Shown in pieces: positions 34,251 through 43,113 of a stretch of 48,894 bases of DNA (position 1 is its first letter; each line of letters starts with the position of its first letter). Origin of the DNA: CAZLQF01 sp964561545. GTDB taxonomy: Bacteria > Bacteroidota > Bacteroidia > CAILMK01 > CAYYUA01. The notes beneath the pieces were generated by a model. The model ran no database searches, was not told where the DNA came from, and worked only from the letters and a program-made list of their open reading frames with translations. A program made the translations under genes and the position numbers. The stretch lies in the NCBI GenBank assembly GCA_964561545.1, contig CAZLQF010000020.1:1-48894 (forward strand), written 5' to 3'.

Positions 34251-34334
34251 TGTAGCTTTTACTGATTACAATTATTATTTCCTTGTTCAAAAAAATAATT
34301 TTCCAGTCAACTTTCCAACCAGAAACTTTAAAAG

Positions 34335-34812
34335 CTAATTATTGGGCGCGCCGTTTTTTTGCCAACACTCAATTTTTTGAATGGTTGAATCCGGAAGCGG
34401 GCTACCACCCCGAGGCATCGGCAAACAGCCTGATTTATTCTTAATGGCACATAAAACAGGCTCATTGTTTACACCTTCTTGGATCTGCTTAAAGGTTTTA
34501 TAGATACGGCCGTCTGCTTGGCTTTGTTTGTCATGGCAGCCAGAGGTTGCGCAATTAGCGTTAAAAATGGGCTGAATGGTGTTTTTGAAAGAGGGCTTAA
34601 TCGAATCGCAAATGTTNNNNNNNNNNNNNNNNNNNNNNNNNNNNNNNNNNNNNNNNNNNNNNNNNNNNNNNNNNNNNNNNNNNNNNNNNNNNNNNNNNNN
34701 NNNNNNNNNNNNNNNNGTTCTTGCCATTATCCGGTGGGGCTGCTTCGTCTTTGGTACAAGCGGTAGCGAAGACAAATCCTACCGCAAATAACAAAACTAA
34801 ATGTCTGATCAT
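34335..34812 (-). CDS. Cytochrome-like lipoprotein, interrupted by an assembly gap
   Basis: The 5' part (34812 to 34717) encodes a lipoprotein signal peptide MIRHLVLLFAVGFVFATACT with Cys19 as the lipid attachment site, then a DEAAPPDNGKN linker. The 3' part (34616 to 34335) has the haem-like motif CATSGCH (CX4CH) in IQPIFNANCATSGCHDKQ, and the ending PRGGSPLPDSTIQKIECWQKNGAPNN seen in single-domain membrane cytochrome-like proteins. Between them are exactly 100 Ns. The two halves are in different frames at this spacing, which is expected if the gap length is arbitrary. They are probably one gene, first in the cytochrome/DUF5777 cluster. Confidence 0.75.
34617..34716. other. Assembly gap (100 N)
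   Basis: There are exactly 100 undetermined bases, the usual placeholder for a scaffold join of unknown size. The real distance and any sequence inside are unknown. Confidence 0.99.
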
Positions 34813-34883
34813 GATGCTTTTGTTCTCTATCAATGCCAATTTAGGAAATTTTAATTGATGAAATTTAGCTACGTATTTAACTT

Positions 34884-34901
34884 TTTGAAAAGGTTTAACC
34901 A
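34884..34901. promoter_or_regulatory. 18-bp shared motif, cytochrome/ALDH copy
   Basis: TTTGAAAAGGTTTAACCA occurs here and at 25921-25938, in both cases in a regulatory region. In this divergent spacer it lies 48 bases from the ALDH start and 72 from the lipoprotein start. Confidence 0.4.
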
Positions 34902-34918
34902 TCGTAAGGACGATTCTT

Positions 34919-34926
34919 TATTTTTG
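34919..34926 (+). promoter_or_regulatory. Candidate -7 box for the ALDH gene
   Basis: TATTTTTG fits TAnnTTTG and lies 22 bases before the ALDH start at 34949. No TTG is at 19-20 bases, and the shared 18-bp motif occupies the -33 region. Confidence 0.4.
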
Positions 34927-34948
34927 CTTAAACTTTAAAGTCAGGTTT

Positions 34949-36493
34949 ATGTTCGAAGAAAAAATGAAAACAACCCTTTACACTTTAGGCATTGAAAGTG
35001 AGAATCCCGGTGTATCTACCGGCCTTCATTGGGATCAAGCCAATGGTGCAGAGGTAATAGAAAGTAGGTGCCCAGCCGACAACCAGGTTTTAGCCAAGGT
35101 AAGAATGGGCACAGCGGATCAATTTGAGAACGTGGTCCAAAAAGCCGAAGAAGCCTTCATCCAATGGCGAGCCGTGCCACCTCCTGAACGAGGAGAAATA
35201 ATAAGGCAAATTGGACTTAAGCTAAGGGAATACAAGGAAGAGCTTGGCACGCTGGTTTCCCTCGAAATGGGCAAAATCTACCAGGAAGGTCTGGGAGAGG
35301 TTCAGGAAATGATCGATATGGCTGATTTTTGTGTGGGGCAATCCCGCATGCTTTATGGCAAAACCATGGCCTCAGAGCGTCCCCAGCACCGTATGTACGA
35401 GCAATGGCACCCGCTTGGTCCTGTTGCCGTTATAACAGCTTTCAATTTTCCGGTTGCTGTTTACTCCTGGAATACCTTCAATGCCATTGTTTGTGGAGAT
35501 CCGGTAATATGGAAACCTTCTGAAAAATCACCCCTTTGTAGCATTGCCGTCCAAAATATTATCAGATATGTTCTAAAAGACAACGATGTTCCCGAAGGTG
35601 TGTTTAATTTGTGCATTGGAGATTATCGAATTGGAGAAAAAATGACTGCTGATAACCGTATTCCCTTGGTATCTGCCACTGGCTCAGTAGCCATGGGCAA
35701 AAAAGTTGGACCTGCAGTCCAATCCCGGCTTGGGCGCGTAATCCTTGAATTGGGAGGTAACAACGGCATCATCATTTCCCAGCATGGCGACCTGGACATG
35801 GCTTTAAGAGCTGTACTTTTTGGCGCTGTGGGTACTGCCGGCCAAAGGTGCACCACCACCCGAAGATTGATCATCCACAATTCGGTTTATGAAGATTTCA
35901 AGAATAAACTCTTAAGCACTTACAAGCAGCTAAGAATTGGCCATCCATTGGACGAAAATACGATTGTTGGACCGGTAGTTGACCAAGATTCGATCAATAA
36001 CTTCAACAATGCACTTGAAAAGGTTAAGAGCAATGGAGGCACGATCATTCAAGGCGGAGAACAAGTTAAAGTTGATGGCAATGAAAGCGGCTTTTACCTC
36101 AACCCTGCCCTTGCAGAGGTAACACCAGACAACCCCATGGTGCAGGAAGAGACCTTTGGCCCATTGTTGTATTTGATGAAATACGATGACTTCGATGAAG
36201 CCATACGCATTCACAATGATGTGCCCCAAGGCTTGTCTTCATCATTGTTTTCACTCAACGTGCGCGAGGTAGAGCAATACTTGTCTTATGCCGGTTCTGA
36301 TGTGGGAATTTGCAACGTCAACATTGGCACTTCAGGAGCTGAAATTGGTGGTGCCTTTGGTGGCGAGAAAGCCACGGGCGGTAGCCGAGAAGCAGGCTCC
36401 GATGTATGGCGGTCTTACATGAGGCGCCAGACGAATACCATTAATTGGGGTACTGAAATGCCATTGGCCCAGGGGATCAAGTTTGATATTTAA
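34949..36493 (+). CDS. Aldehyde dehydrogenase, ALDH7 (aminoadipate-semialdehyde dehydrogenase) type
   Basis: The 514-residue protein has the NAD-binding ILELGGNNGII and the catalytic cysteine in GQRCTTTRR near residue 300, with Glu in ELGGN. The C-terminal motif GTSGAEIGGAFGGEKATGG is typical of the ALDH7A1/antiquitin subgroup. That subgroup oxidises alpha-aminoadipate semialdehyde or delta-1-piperideine-6-carboxylate in lysine breakdown, and some bacterial members act on other aldehydes. No lysine aminotransferase gene is adjacent, so the pathway here is not shown. The ATG at 34964 is an alternative start that fits the family N-terminus as well. The gene ends 8 bases before a strong hairpin. 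Confidence 0.93.
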   Translation: MFEEKMKTTLYTLGIESENPGVSTGLHWDQANGAEVIESRCPADNQVLAKVRMGTADQFENVVQKAEEAFIQWRAVPPPERGEIIRQIGLKLREYKEELGTLVSLEMGKIYQEGLGEVQEMIDMADFCVGQSRMLYGKTMASERPQHRMYEQWHPLGPVAVITAFNFPVAVYSWNTFNAIVCGDPVIWKPSEKSPLCSIAVQNIIRYVLKDNDVPEGVFNLCIGDYRIGEKMTADNRIPLVSATGSVAMGKKVGPAVQSRLGRVILELGGNNGIIISQHGDLDMALRAVLFGAVGTAGQRCTTTRRLIIHNSVYEDFKNKLLSTYKQLRIGHPLDENTIVGPVVDQDSINNFNNALEKVKSNGGTIIQGGEQVKVDGNESGFYLNPALAEVTPDNPMVQEETFGPLLYLMKYDDFDEAIRIHNDVPQGLSSSLFSLNVREVEQYLSYAGSDVGICNVNIGTSGAEIGGAFGGEKATGGSREAGSDVWRSYMRRQTNTINWGTEMPLAQGIKFDI

Positions 36494-36501
36494 ACTTTAG
36501 A

Positions 36502-36531
36502 GGTTACCGGACCCCACCGGGGCCGGTAGCC
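36502..36531 (+). terminator. Strong hairpin after the ALDH gene
   Basis: GGTTACCGGACCCC (36502-36515) and GGGGCCGGTAGCC (36519-36531) form a 13-bp stem around an ACC loop, with one bulged A and one G-U pair. No T-run follows, so it may be a factor-assisted terminator or a 3' stabilising structure. Confidence 0.65.
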
Positions 36532-36598
36532 TTACTATATCATTCTCAGTATTCGATAGTAAAATCACTACTATGCGCTATAAACTCAACTACAACCG

Positions 36599-36628
36599 TT
36601 GTTAATTTAAATTTAATCCCTATATTTG
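36599..36628 (+). promoter_or_regulatory. Promoter of rplS
   Basis: TTG at 36599-36601, 19 bases, then TATATTTG at 36621-36628 is an exact match to the Bacteroidota primary promoter. The start of transcription would be near 36635, about 29 bases before the rplS ATG. Confidence 0.8.
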
Positions 36629-36663
36629 CACCTCATTTTAGAATACCGCTAAAGACCGTACCA

Positions 36664-37011
36664 ATGGAAGATTTGCTTAAAGAAATACACAAGGACACCT
36701 TAAGAGATGATATTCCTCAATTTAGTCCAGGAGACACCGTAACTGTAAGGTACCTCATTAGAGAAGGAGGTAAAGAAAGAGCACAACCTTTTAGGGGCGT
36801 TGTCATCCAGCGTAGCGGTACAGGGGCCACCGAAACATTTACCGTAAGAAAAATATCAGAAGGCGTAGGCGTTGAACGTATTTTCCCCGTTCATTCTCCT
36901 CGAATTCAAAAGATTGAAGTTAATAAGCTGGGCAAAGTTAGACGCTCCAAGATATTTTATATTAGAAACCGTAGTGGCAAGCAAGCCAGAATCAAGGAAA
37001 GACGTTATTAG
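36664..37011 (+). CDS. rplS: Ribosomal protein bL19
   Basis: The 115-residue protein matches bL19 throughout: the N-terminal helical start, FSPGDTVTVRY, RAQPFRGVVIQRSGTGATETFTVRKIS and GVGVERIFPVHSPRI. It ends with VRRSKIFYIRNRSGKQARIKE. The protein stabilises the interface between the large and small ribosomal subunits. In many bacteria rplS follows rpsP-rimM-trmD; here it is alone, with its own promoter and a clear terminator, which suggests independent control. Confidence 0.99.
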   Translation: MEDLLKEIHKDTLRDDIPQFSPGDTVTVRYLIREGGKERAQPFRGVVIQRSGTGATETFTVRKISEGVGVERIFPVHSPRIQKIEVNKLGKVRRSKIFYIRNRSGKQARIKERRY

Positions 37012-37036
37012 AAATAAGGGCATAACACAACTTATC

Positions 37037-37063
37037 AAAAGCCTGCTTAATGCGGGCTTTTTT
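37037..37063 (+). terminator. Rho-independent terminator of rplS
   Basis: AAAAGCCTGC (37037-37046) and GCGGGCTTTT (37052-37061) pair around TTAAT, with one G-U pair, and a T-rich tail follows. It is a classical intrinsic terminator just after rplS. Confidence 0.88.
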
Positions 37064-37170
37064 ATTTGTTGCCTTCAACGTTTTAGGCCATCCTTTAAGC
37101 TTGATCAGGCGATGTGATGATTCTCCAGGTTCTCCTCCGCCAACCCTTAATTGCATATTCCAAGGTTTTG

Positions 37171-37202
37171 TTTGAAGAAGTTGGGCAATTGGTTTAATTT
37201 TG
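37171..37202 (+). promoter_or_regulatory. Promoter of the UvrD/PcrA gene
   Basis: TTTG (37171-37174), 20 bases, then TAATTTTG (37195-37202) is a good match. A start near 37209 leaves a leader of about 34 bases before the ATG at 37243. Confidence 0.65.
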
Positions 37203-37242
37203 ACAGGTGTAAACATTAAAAAGTGGGCAACATAAGCCGGTC

Positions 37243-39477
37243 ATGGCGGACTATCTCTCTCAATTAAATGAAGTACAGCAAAGTGCTGTTCAACATCAGG
37301 AAGGCCCCTTGATGATCATTGCCGGTGCGGGTTCTGGTAAAACAAGGGTCATTATCTATCGTATTGCCCATTTGCTGAACCAAGGCGTTGACCCTTTCAA
37401 TGTGCTTGCCTTAACATTTACCAATAAAGCGGCTCGTGAAATGCGGCAACGAATTGAAGGCATCGTGGGCAGCGAAGCCCGCAATCTTTGGATGGGCACC
37501 TTCCACTCAACCTTTGCTAAAATCCTGCGATTTGAAGGCCATAAGCTCGGTTATCCTTCCAATTTTACCATTTACGATACCGATGATTCTAAAAGCCTGA
37601 TCAGAGCCTTGGTTAAAGAGGAACAACTGGATCCGAAATTGTACAAACCCAACATCGTACAAAACAGGATCTCATTTGTTAAGAACAAATTCATCAGTCC
37701 TAAAGAATACAACGAAGACGAGGACATGCAGGCCGAAGACATTGCTTCAGGCAGACCCAAATTGGGCAAGCTTTATGAGCTTTATTCCAAGCGGTGTTTC
37801 AAGGCGGGTGCTATGGACTTTGATGACCTGCTGATCAACACTTATAAATTACTTGAGCAGTTCCCTGATGTTTTGAACAAATACCAGCAAAAATTTAAGT
37901 ACATCCTTGTTGACGAGTACCAGGATACCAATTACGTTCAATACCTGATCGTTAAAAAACTGGCTTCGGTTCACCGCAACATTTGCGTGGTAGGCGATGA
38001 TGCCCAGAGCATCTATGCCTTTAGGGGCGCCAACATCCAAAACATCCTGAACTTTGAGCAGGATTATCCTGAAATGGAGGTTTACAAGCTTGAGCAAAAC
38101 TACCGCTCTACACAAAGGATTGTGGATGCTGCCACCGGCATTATTCGATACAACCAGCAGCAAATAGAAAAAACCCTTTGGACCCAAAATGAACTTGGAA
38201 ACAAGATCAAGGTATTTAAAACGCCAACTGACACTGAGGAAGGTAAGCTGGTAACCCAATCCATTTTCGAAGAAAAGATGGAGCATCAGCTCAATAACAG
38301 CGATTTTGCCATTTTGTACCGTACCAATGCACAATCCCGTTCTTTTGAGGAAGCTTTAAGGAAAAAGGGGATCGATTACCAAATCATCGGTGGCTTATCC
38401 TTTTACCAGCGAAAGGAGATCAAGGATTTATTGGCCTATATACGTTTGGCCCTTAATCCTAATGATGAAGAGTCGCTAAAAAGGATTATCAATTATCCCA
38501 CCAGAGGTATTGGAAAAACAAGCCTTGATAAGCTGACCGTCACGGCTAATGAACAAGGACTTCCGCTATGGGATGTTGTTAATAATGTAAACGCCTACAA
38601 TTTAGAGGGGAGGGTTGTAAAAGCGGTGGATAAATTTGCCACCATGATCAAAACCTTCCAGATCGAAATAGGCGAAAAAAATGCCTATGATGCCGCCATG
38701 TACGTTGCCAAGAACTCAAGATTGTTGGCTACGATCGATGAGGATAAAACAACAGAAGGCATTGCCCGAAAGGAAAACATCCAAGAGCTTTTAAGTGCGT
38801 TGAAGGAATTTACAGAGGATGAAGATCGCGAAGATCATTCCTTAGCAGCATTCATGCAGGAGATATCGCTAATGACGGATGCTGATAATAAAGACATTTC
38901 AGAAGACCGCGTTACTTTGATGACCGTTCATGGTGCCAAAGGCCTTGAATTTCCCTATGTTTACATTGTAGGATTGGAAGAAAACCTATTTCCCTCGCAA
39001 ATGGCCCTTCAAGCACGGGATGATTTGGAGGAAGAAAGACGCCTTTTTTACGTGGCCCTTACCCGTGCTCAGCAAAAGCTCTTCCTTTCCTATGCGGATA
39101 CCCGTTACCGCTGGGGCAGCCTTATCTATTGTGAACCCAGTCGTTTCATTGATGAAATTGACCCACAGTATTTAGACTACCAAGTTAAGAACCTTGAACA
39201 GCAGCAAGAAGAGCAAAAAGAACATCAGGCAGTTCAGCCCAAATTTTACAAGCAAAAAAATAAGAAAAAACCAAGCCACGAGCCCTCTCAGGATTTTGAA
39301 CCTCAAGATACCAGCTCGTTGGCAAATGGTATGAAGATAGAGCACAACCGTTTTGGTTTTGGAGAGGTAATGAACATTGAAGGCAACAATGACAACAGGA
39401 AAGCGGTCATTAATTTTAAGGATTATGGGGAAAAGAAAATTTTACTCAAGTATGCCAAGATTAAAATTTTGGATTGA
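37243..39477 (+). CDS. uvrD: UvrD/PcrA/Rep family DNA helicase
   Basis: The 744-residue SF1A helicase has the Q-motif (LNEVQQSAV), Walker A GAGSGKT at 28-34, and motif Ia ALTFTNKAA. Next come motif II DEYQDTN, motif III GDDAQSIYAFRGA, and motif IV YRTNAQSRSFE. Later motifs include VTLMTVHGAKGLEFPYVYIVG (V) and RRLFYVALTRAQ (VI). The C-terminus, after a Lys/Gln-rich linker, has a small Tudor-like domain (KIEHNRFGFGEVMNIEG), as in PcrA, which binds RNA polymerase. It unwinds DNA in nucleotide excision repair and clears stalled complexes. It is a single gene between rplS and the bat operon. Confidence 0.96.
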   Translation: MADYLSQLNEVQQSAVQHQEGPLMIIAGAGSGKTRVIIYRIAHLLNQGVDPFNVLALTFTNKAAREMRQRIEGIVGSEARNLWMGTFHSTFAKILRFEGHKLGYPSNFTIYDTDDSKSLIRALVKEEQLDPKLYKPNIVQNRISFVKNKFISPKEYNEDEDMQAEDIASGRPKLGKLYELYSKRCFKAGAMDFDDLLINTYKLLEQFPDVLNKYQQKFKYILVDEYQDTNYVQYLIVKKLASVHRNICVVGDDAQSIYAFRGANIQNILNFEQDYPEMEVYKLEQNYRSTQRIVDAATGIIRYNQQQIEKTLWTQNELGNKIKVFKTPTDTEEGKLVTQSIFEEKMEHQLNNSDFAILYRTNAQSRSFEEALRKKGIDYQIIGGLSFYQRKEIKDLLAYIRLALNPNDEESLKRIINYPTRGIGKTSLDKLTVTANEQGLPLWDVVNNVNAYNLEGRVVKAVDKFATMIKTFQIEIGEKNAYDAAMYVAKNSRLLATIDEDKTTEGIARKENIQELLSALKEFTEDEDREDHSLAAFMQEISLMTDADNKDISEDRVTLMTVHGAKGLEFPYVYIVGLEENLFPSQMALQARDDLEEERRLFYVALTRAQQKLFLSYADTRYRWGSLIYCEPSRFIDEIDPQYLDYQVKNLEQQQEEQKEHQAVQPKFYKQKNKKKPSHEPSQDFEPQDTSSLANGMKIEHNRFGFGEVMNIEGNNDNRKAVINFKDYGEKKILLKYAKIKILD

Positions 39478-39738
39478 ATTCTTAGGGTTGTACCGTAATC
39501 TTTAGATTGAGCCTCAAGCCCTAACCAATGTTACAAAAATTTTAGGGTACCCTCCATGTTTTGACTTGATGAAGCCTAATCAAATCTTTACTTCATAAAT
39601 AAAGGCACCCATCAGCAAAAGAACCATACCAGATTTACTAAATTCAGAATTACCGATTTGCGATCAAGGAAAAATTTGTTGATGAAATGGCTTTTATTGA
39701 TAGCATCTCAACTTATAGATGCCTTCTTTCTTATTCAG

Positions 39739-40494
39739 TCAAATTCTTTTAATTGCTGATTCTCTAATCCAGCCTTGTTTACCATCCGGTAATTGTATTT
39801 GGTTCCATGCTTCTGCTTGATCCACAACTTCTACTTTCACACCCTCATGAAGGATGAATAAATCCGTACCCGAGGCATCAGGTGTGCTTTTAATGTAAGC
39901 ATTCGTAGCAAATACAATGGCTTCATCATCGGCATGGACGTTTTGATGCCTCTGATAGGCCATGATCATGCATATTCCAAACAACAATAGAAAAACAGCG
40001 CTGCTGAAAAACCCAAATTTCCGGATGGCCAGTGTTGTAAAAAACATATAAACAGCAGCCCCACCCAAAGTAAGCCATAAGAAAACGATACTGATGGTTG
40101 CCCAAGCTTTGGTAGAAAATGTGTTGACGAGCGAATTAAACCATCTTACGATAAATAATTGTGGAATGGCCTCAATTTGATCCCTGGTTTGTTGACGCGC
40201 CATTCGAAGATTGTATTTAATATCTGGTCGATGCCCTGTGATTTCTCTGGCTTTTTCATAGTAGTAAATGGCCTCGGCTATTTGGCCCTTTTTGTATTGG
40301 GCATTGCCTAAGTTGAAGTAGAGGTTGGCTGAATAATAACCTTGATTTAAAAGGCTGTCATACAACTGAATTGCTTGCTGGTAATCCTTTTGTTGATATG
40401 CTTGATTTCCCTGCTCGAATAAATTTGAAGGGTTAGCCTCCAACAATGAAATAATGACCAGTAAGAAGAAAATGCAGCTAGTCAGGTGCTTCAT
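39739..40494 (-). CDS. batE: BatE: TPR and SH3-like envelope protein
   Basis: The 251-residue protein has a signal peptide and two or three TPR units (NLFEQGNQAYQQKDYQQAIQLY and GQIAEAIYYYEKARE). Two membrane helices follow (about 130-180). A C-terminal SH3-like domain (ATNAYIKSTPDASGTDLFILHEGVKVEVVD, then WNQIQLPDGKQGWI) may bind a peptide or peptidoglycan stem. It is the last gene of the bat operon, overlapping batD by 4 bases (ATGA). Bat proteins were named in Bacteroides fragilis for aerotolerance, though the mechanism is not settled. Confidence 0.92.
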   Translation of the reverse strand: MKHLTSCIFFLLVIISLLEANPSNLFEQGNQAYQQKDYQQAIQLYDSLLNQGYYSANLYFNLGNAQYKKGQIAEAIYYYEKAREITGHRPDIKYNLRMARQQTRDQIEAIPQLFIVRWFNSLVNTFSTKAWATISIVFLWLTLGGAAVYMFFTTLAIRKFGFFSSAVFLLLFGICMIMAYQRHQNVHADDEAIVFATNAYIKSTPDASGTDLFILHEGVKVEVVDQAEAWNQIQLPDGKQGWIRESAIKRI

Positions 40495-42299
40495 TGATAG
40501 GATTTTTCAATGGTGGATAGCAAGTTCTCGGCTTCCTGGTATAAATTGTTTTCATCTACAGTGGCTAAAGAAGGTGCAAACCTTGCTTGCTCACATTGAT
40601 CCAAAACCTCAACCAAGCGATTAACCTCATGTTCAGGAATTTTTTGGCTTAACATTATCTGCCTAAACCGATCCTTGTTTAATTCTGATAACTCGAGTCC
40701 TGTTTTATCTGCCACATAGTACCATATACCATTTTCAACTTCCGTATAAAAAGCATCCAGCTGACCTGCTTTCAAATATTTGGCTGCCGTTTTCAATCGT
40801 TTTTTAGCAACTTTTCGGGCTTTACGACTCCGGAAAAGGGCCTCGTCTTGATGTAATGCTTCGATGCGCCTGCGATAAGCAAGCATACCGCTAAACAATA
40901 AAAAAGGAGCGATGGTAAAACCCCAAAAGAGCCCTGAACCAATGAATGTATTGCCTTTTTGGCGCAGATTACCTGCATTGGTCTTAATGTACCGGATGTC
41001 CTTTTCCAGCATTTCAACTTCTTTTTTGGCTTGTGACCTATCAGTTTTGGCCTGTGTTGTCGTGCCCGCGCCCTCTCTTACATTAAGTGTAAATTCTTTA
41101 GTTCGATTGGTAATGTATTTTTCTTTATCCGGATGAAAGTAGGAAAATTTTAAGGGGTCTAATTTAAACTTCCCTGGACTTCTGGGGATCAGCACATACT
41201 TAAATTTTTTAGACCCTTTGATCTTATTGCCACCCGAATTAATATTTTGGTTGATTTTTGGATCATAAATTTCAAAATCCGCAGGGAGGTTGATTTCAAA
41301 GGGGTCGATAAGCTTTAAATTGCCTTGCCCTGAGATGGTTGCATCCAAATTTATGGACTCGTTGATTTTTACTTGACGGTTGTCCAGATTAACGTTCATG
41401 TCAAAATTTCCAACAGCACCTTTGAAGCTGGCAGGACGTCCCTGGGTGGGCAATGGTTTTACATCAATATCAATGGTCTTACTGGTAATGTTAACCTTTT
41501 TGTTTTCATGATTCCCAAAATTATTGAAGAACGGATGCCTGTTGTTATTGCTTTTTTTCCTTACCCGGACCACCATTTCCATTTCTATAGGATCAATGGT
41601 AAGCGTACCGGATTTTTGAGGGAACAATGCTACTTTCCTCAGCATGGCCGTTTTATAACGTTGGCCTTGGTACCTTTCGTTCTTAACCCGGAGCTTTTTT
41701 GGATTTTTCAGGTCCTGGGTCCAAAAGCCATTGAATTGGGGCATGCCATCCAACGAATAGTTAGCAATATTAACCCTTGAATACAGTTTAAAAGTAGCGG
41801 TAATCTGCTCTCCTTTGTAAGGATTGGTTTTATCAACAATTGTACGAATGAATAACTTATCCTTAATGCGCTGAACCACGCTTTGATCTTTTCCGTCCCC
41901 ATTGTTGCTTTTTGCTTCTTGATCACTTCCTACTACTTTTACTCCAAGGGGTTGGGTTGTTAAGGTTTCACCACCCGATTGAATCTTAGCAGGAGCTATT
42001 TCAAATTCACCTTTTTTTCGTGCAACCAATATAAATGAAAACTTCAATGAGCGGGACATATCTCCATTAACCACGCGGATACTGGTAGATCTATTGGGCC
42101 CGCTTCGGACTTGGAAATGCTCAAATGCAGGAGCTTGAAAATTACTGCCTTTCCCTTTTAATGAAAAAGTAACTTTAAACCGTTTACCAACCTTCACTTG
42201 GCTTTTACTCAAAGAAGCTTCGAATTTGTCGTTTTGGGCCACTAATCCACTCGTCAATACACCCAAAACCAGTGATATGGTGATGAATAGTTGTTTCAT
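40491..42299 (-). CDS. batD: BatD: large oxygen-tolerance (BatD) membrane protein
   Basis: The 602-residue protein has a signal peptide and a long extracytoplasmic beta-sandwich region of about 400 residues. This contains repeated immunoglobulin-like sheets, for example FEASLSKSQVKVGKRFKVTFSL and INESINLDATISGQGNLKLIDPFEI. One transmembrane helix (FWGFTIAPFLLFSGMLAYR) and a cytoplasmic tail with many basic residues follow. This is the BatD layout. It lies between batC and batE with tiny or overlapping junctions. It probably forms the outer-facing part of a complex with BatA and BatB; ligand and oxygen connection are inferred from the family name, not shown. Confidence 0.92.
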   Translation of the reverse strand: MKQLFITISLVLGVLTSGLVAQNDKFEASLSKSQVKVGKRFKVTFSLKGKGSNFQAPAFEHFQVRSGPNRSTSIRVVNGDMSRSLKFSFILVARKKGEFEIAPAKIQSGGETLTTQPLGVKVVGSDQEAKSNNGDGKDQSVVQRIKDKLFIRTIVDKTNPYKGEQITATFKLYSRVNIANYSLDGMPQFNGFWTQDLKNPKKLRVKNERYQGQRYKTAMLRKVALFPQKSGTLTIDPIEMEMVVRVRKKSNNNRHPFFNNFGNHENKKVNITSKTIDIDVKPLPTQGRPASFKGAVGNFDMNVNLDNRQVKINESINLDATISGQGNLKLIDPFEINLPADFEIYDPKINQNINSGGNKIKGSKKFKYVLIPRSPGKFKLDPLKFSYFHPDKEKYITNRTKEFTLNVREGAGTTTQAKTDRSQAKKEVEMLEKDIRYIKTNAGNLRQKGNTFIGSGLFWGFTIAPFLLFSGMLAYRRRIEALHQDEALFRSRKARKVAKKRLKTAAKYLKAGQLDAFYTEVENGIWYYVADKTGLELSELNKDRFRQIMLSQKIPEHEVNRLVEVLDQCEQARFAPSLATVDENNLYQEAENLLSTIEKSYQ

Positions 42300-42302
42300 A
42301 GG

Positions 42303-43103
42303 TTACCAATCCTTTTCGACCTCTTTTCGCTTGCCTTTTTGCTTACGCTTGAGGAGCTTGCGTTGCACTTTTTGTTCTTCATTTTGAATGGCTTGTAGCA
42401 ATCGCTGGGCTTTTTCTTTACTCATTTTTACTTGCCGAGGTTTTGATTGTTGTTGCTTATCCTTTTGCTGCTGCTTTTGCTTTTGATCTCCGTTTTTTCG
42501 TTGCTCTTTTTGCTGGTTCTTGTTTTGATCTCCTTTTTGTTTTTGCTGCTGCTTTTGCTTATCTTCTTGTTGATTTTGTTGATCCTGATTCTGGTTCTTT
42601 TGTTTTTGGTCCTGCTGCTTGTTCTTGTTTTCTTTTTGGTTTTGCTTCTTTTTTTGTTGTTGCTTTTGTTGTTGCCGCTTTTGCTCTATCGCATAAGAAA
42701 GGTTGTATTTGGTTGCTTGGTCCGTTGGGTCATTGCGCAAGGCGTTTTTATAGGCTTCAATGCTCTTATCCAGTTTTTTGGCCTCTAAATAGGCATTGCC
42801 AAGGTTATGGTAAGCTTTGCTTTTTAATTCAGGCTTTTCAGCTTGGAGGGCCGCATTTTGAAATTTTTTGGCCGCCTCCTTATAACGTTCCTGGTTGATT
42901 AAAGCATCGCCTAAGTTAAAATTGGCTCTGTAAAAATCCGGATTTTCCTTCAGTGCTTTCTGATAGTTAATTTCAGCTTTGTTAAAATCCTTATTTCTAT
43001 AATGTTCGTTGCCATCTCGAGCCATAGCCCTTTCTTGTTGGGCATTTACCATGTTTGCCACCAAAATTAATATGCTTTTTATCAAGACAATCCGCATAAT
43101 CAT
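42303..43103 (-). CDS. batC: BatC: TPR protein with Gln/Lys-rich tail
   Basis: The 266-residue protein has a signal peptide (IVLIKSILILVANMVNA) and about three TPR units (NEHYRNKDFNKAEINYQKAL, YRANFNLGDALINQERYKEA and KAYHNLGNAYLEAKK). A tail of about 80 residues is almost only Gln, Lys, Asn and Asp, and the final piece is basic. The low-complexity tail is typical of BatC in Bacteroidota and probably disordered. It lies between batB and batD with gaps of 10 and 3 bases. The ATG at 43097 would also serve as start. Confidence 0.9.
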   Translation of the reverse strand: MIMRIVLIKSILILVANMVNAQQERAMARDGNEHYRNKDFNKAEINYQKALKENPDFYRANFNLGDALINQERYKEAAKKFQNAALQAEKPELKSKAYHNLGNAYLEAKKLDKSIEAYKNALRNDPTDQATKYNLSYAIEQKRQQQKQQQKKKQNQKENKNKQQDQKQKNQNQDQQNQQEDKQKQQQKQKGDQNKNQQKEQRKNGDQKQKQQQKDKQQQSKPRQVKMSKEKAQRLLQAIQNEEQKVQRKLLKRKQKGKRKEVEKDW

Positions 43104-43113
43104 CGTTTTTTAC

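Noticed and set aside
39543..39552. Palindrome AGGGTACCCT after the helicase gene
   Set aside because: It is a 10-base palindrome without a loop or T-run and is expected by chance in a window this size.
42447..42788. Leucine-rich frame on the plus strand opposite batC
   Set aside because: It is the complement of the Gln/Lys-rich codons of batC, so its low-complexity leucine runs are an artefact of the real gene.
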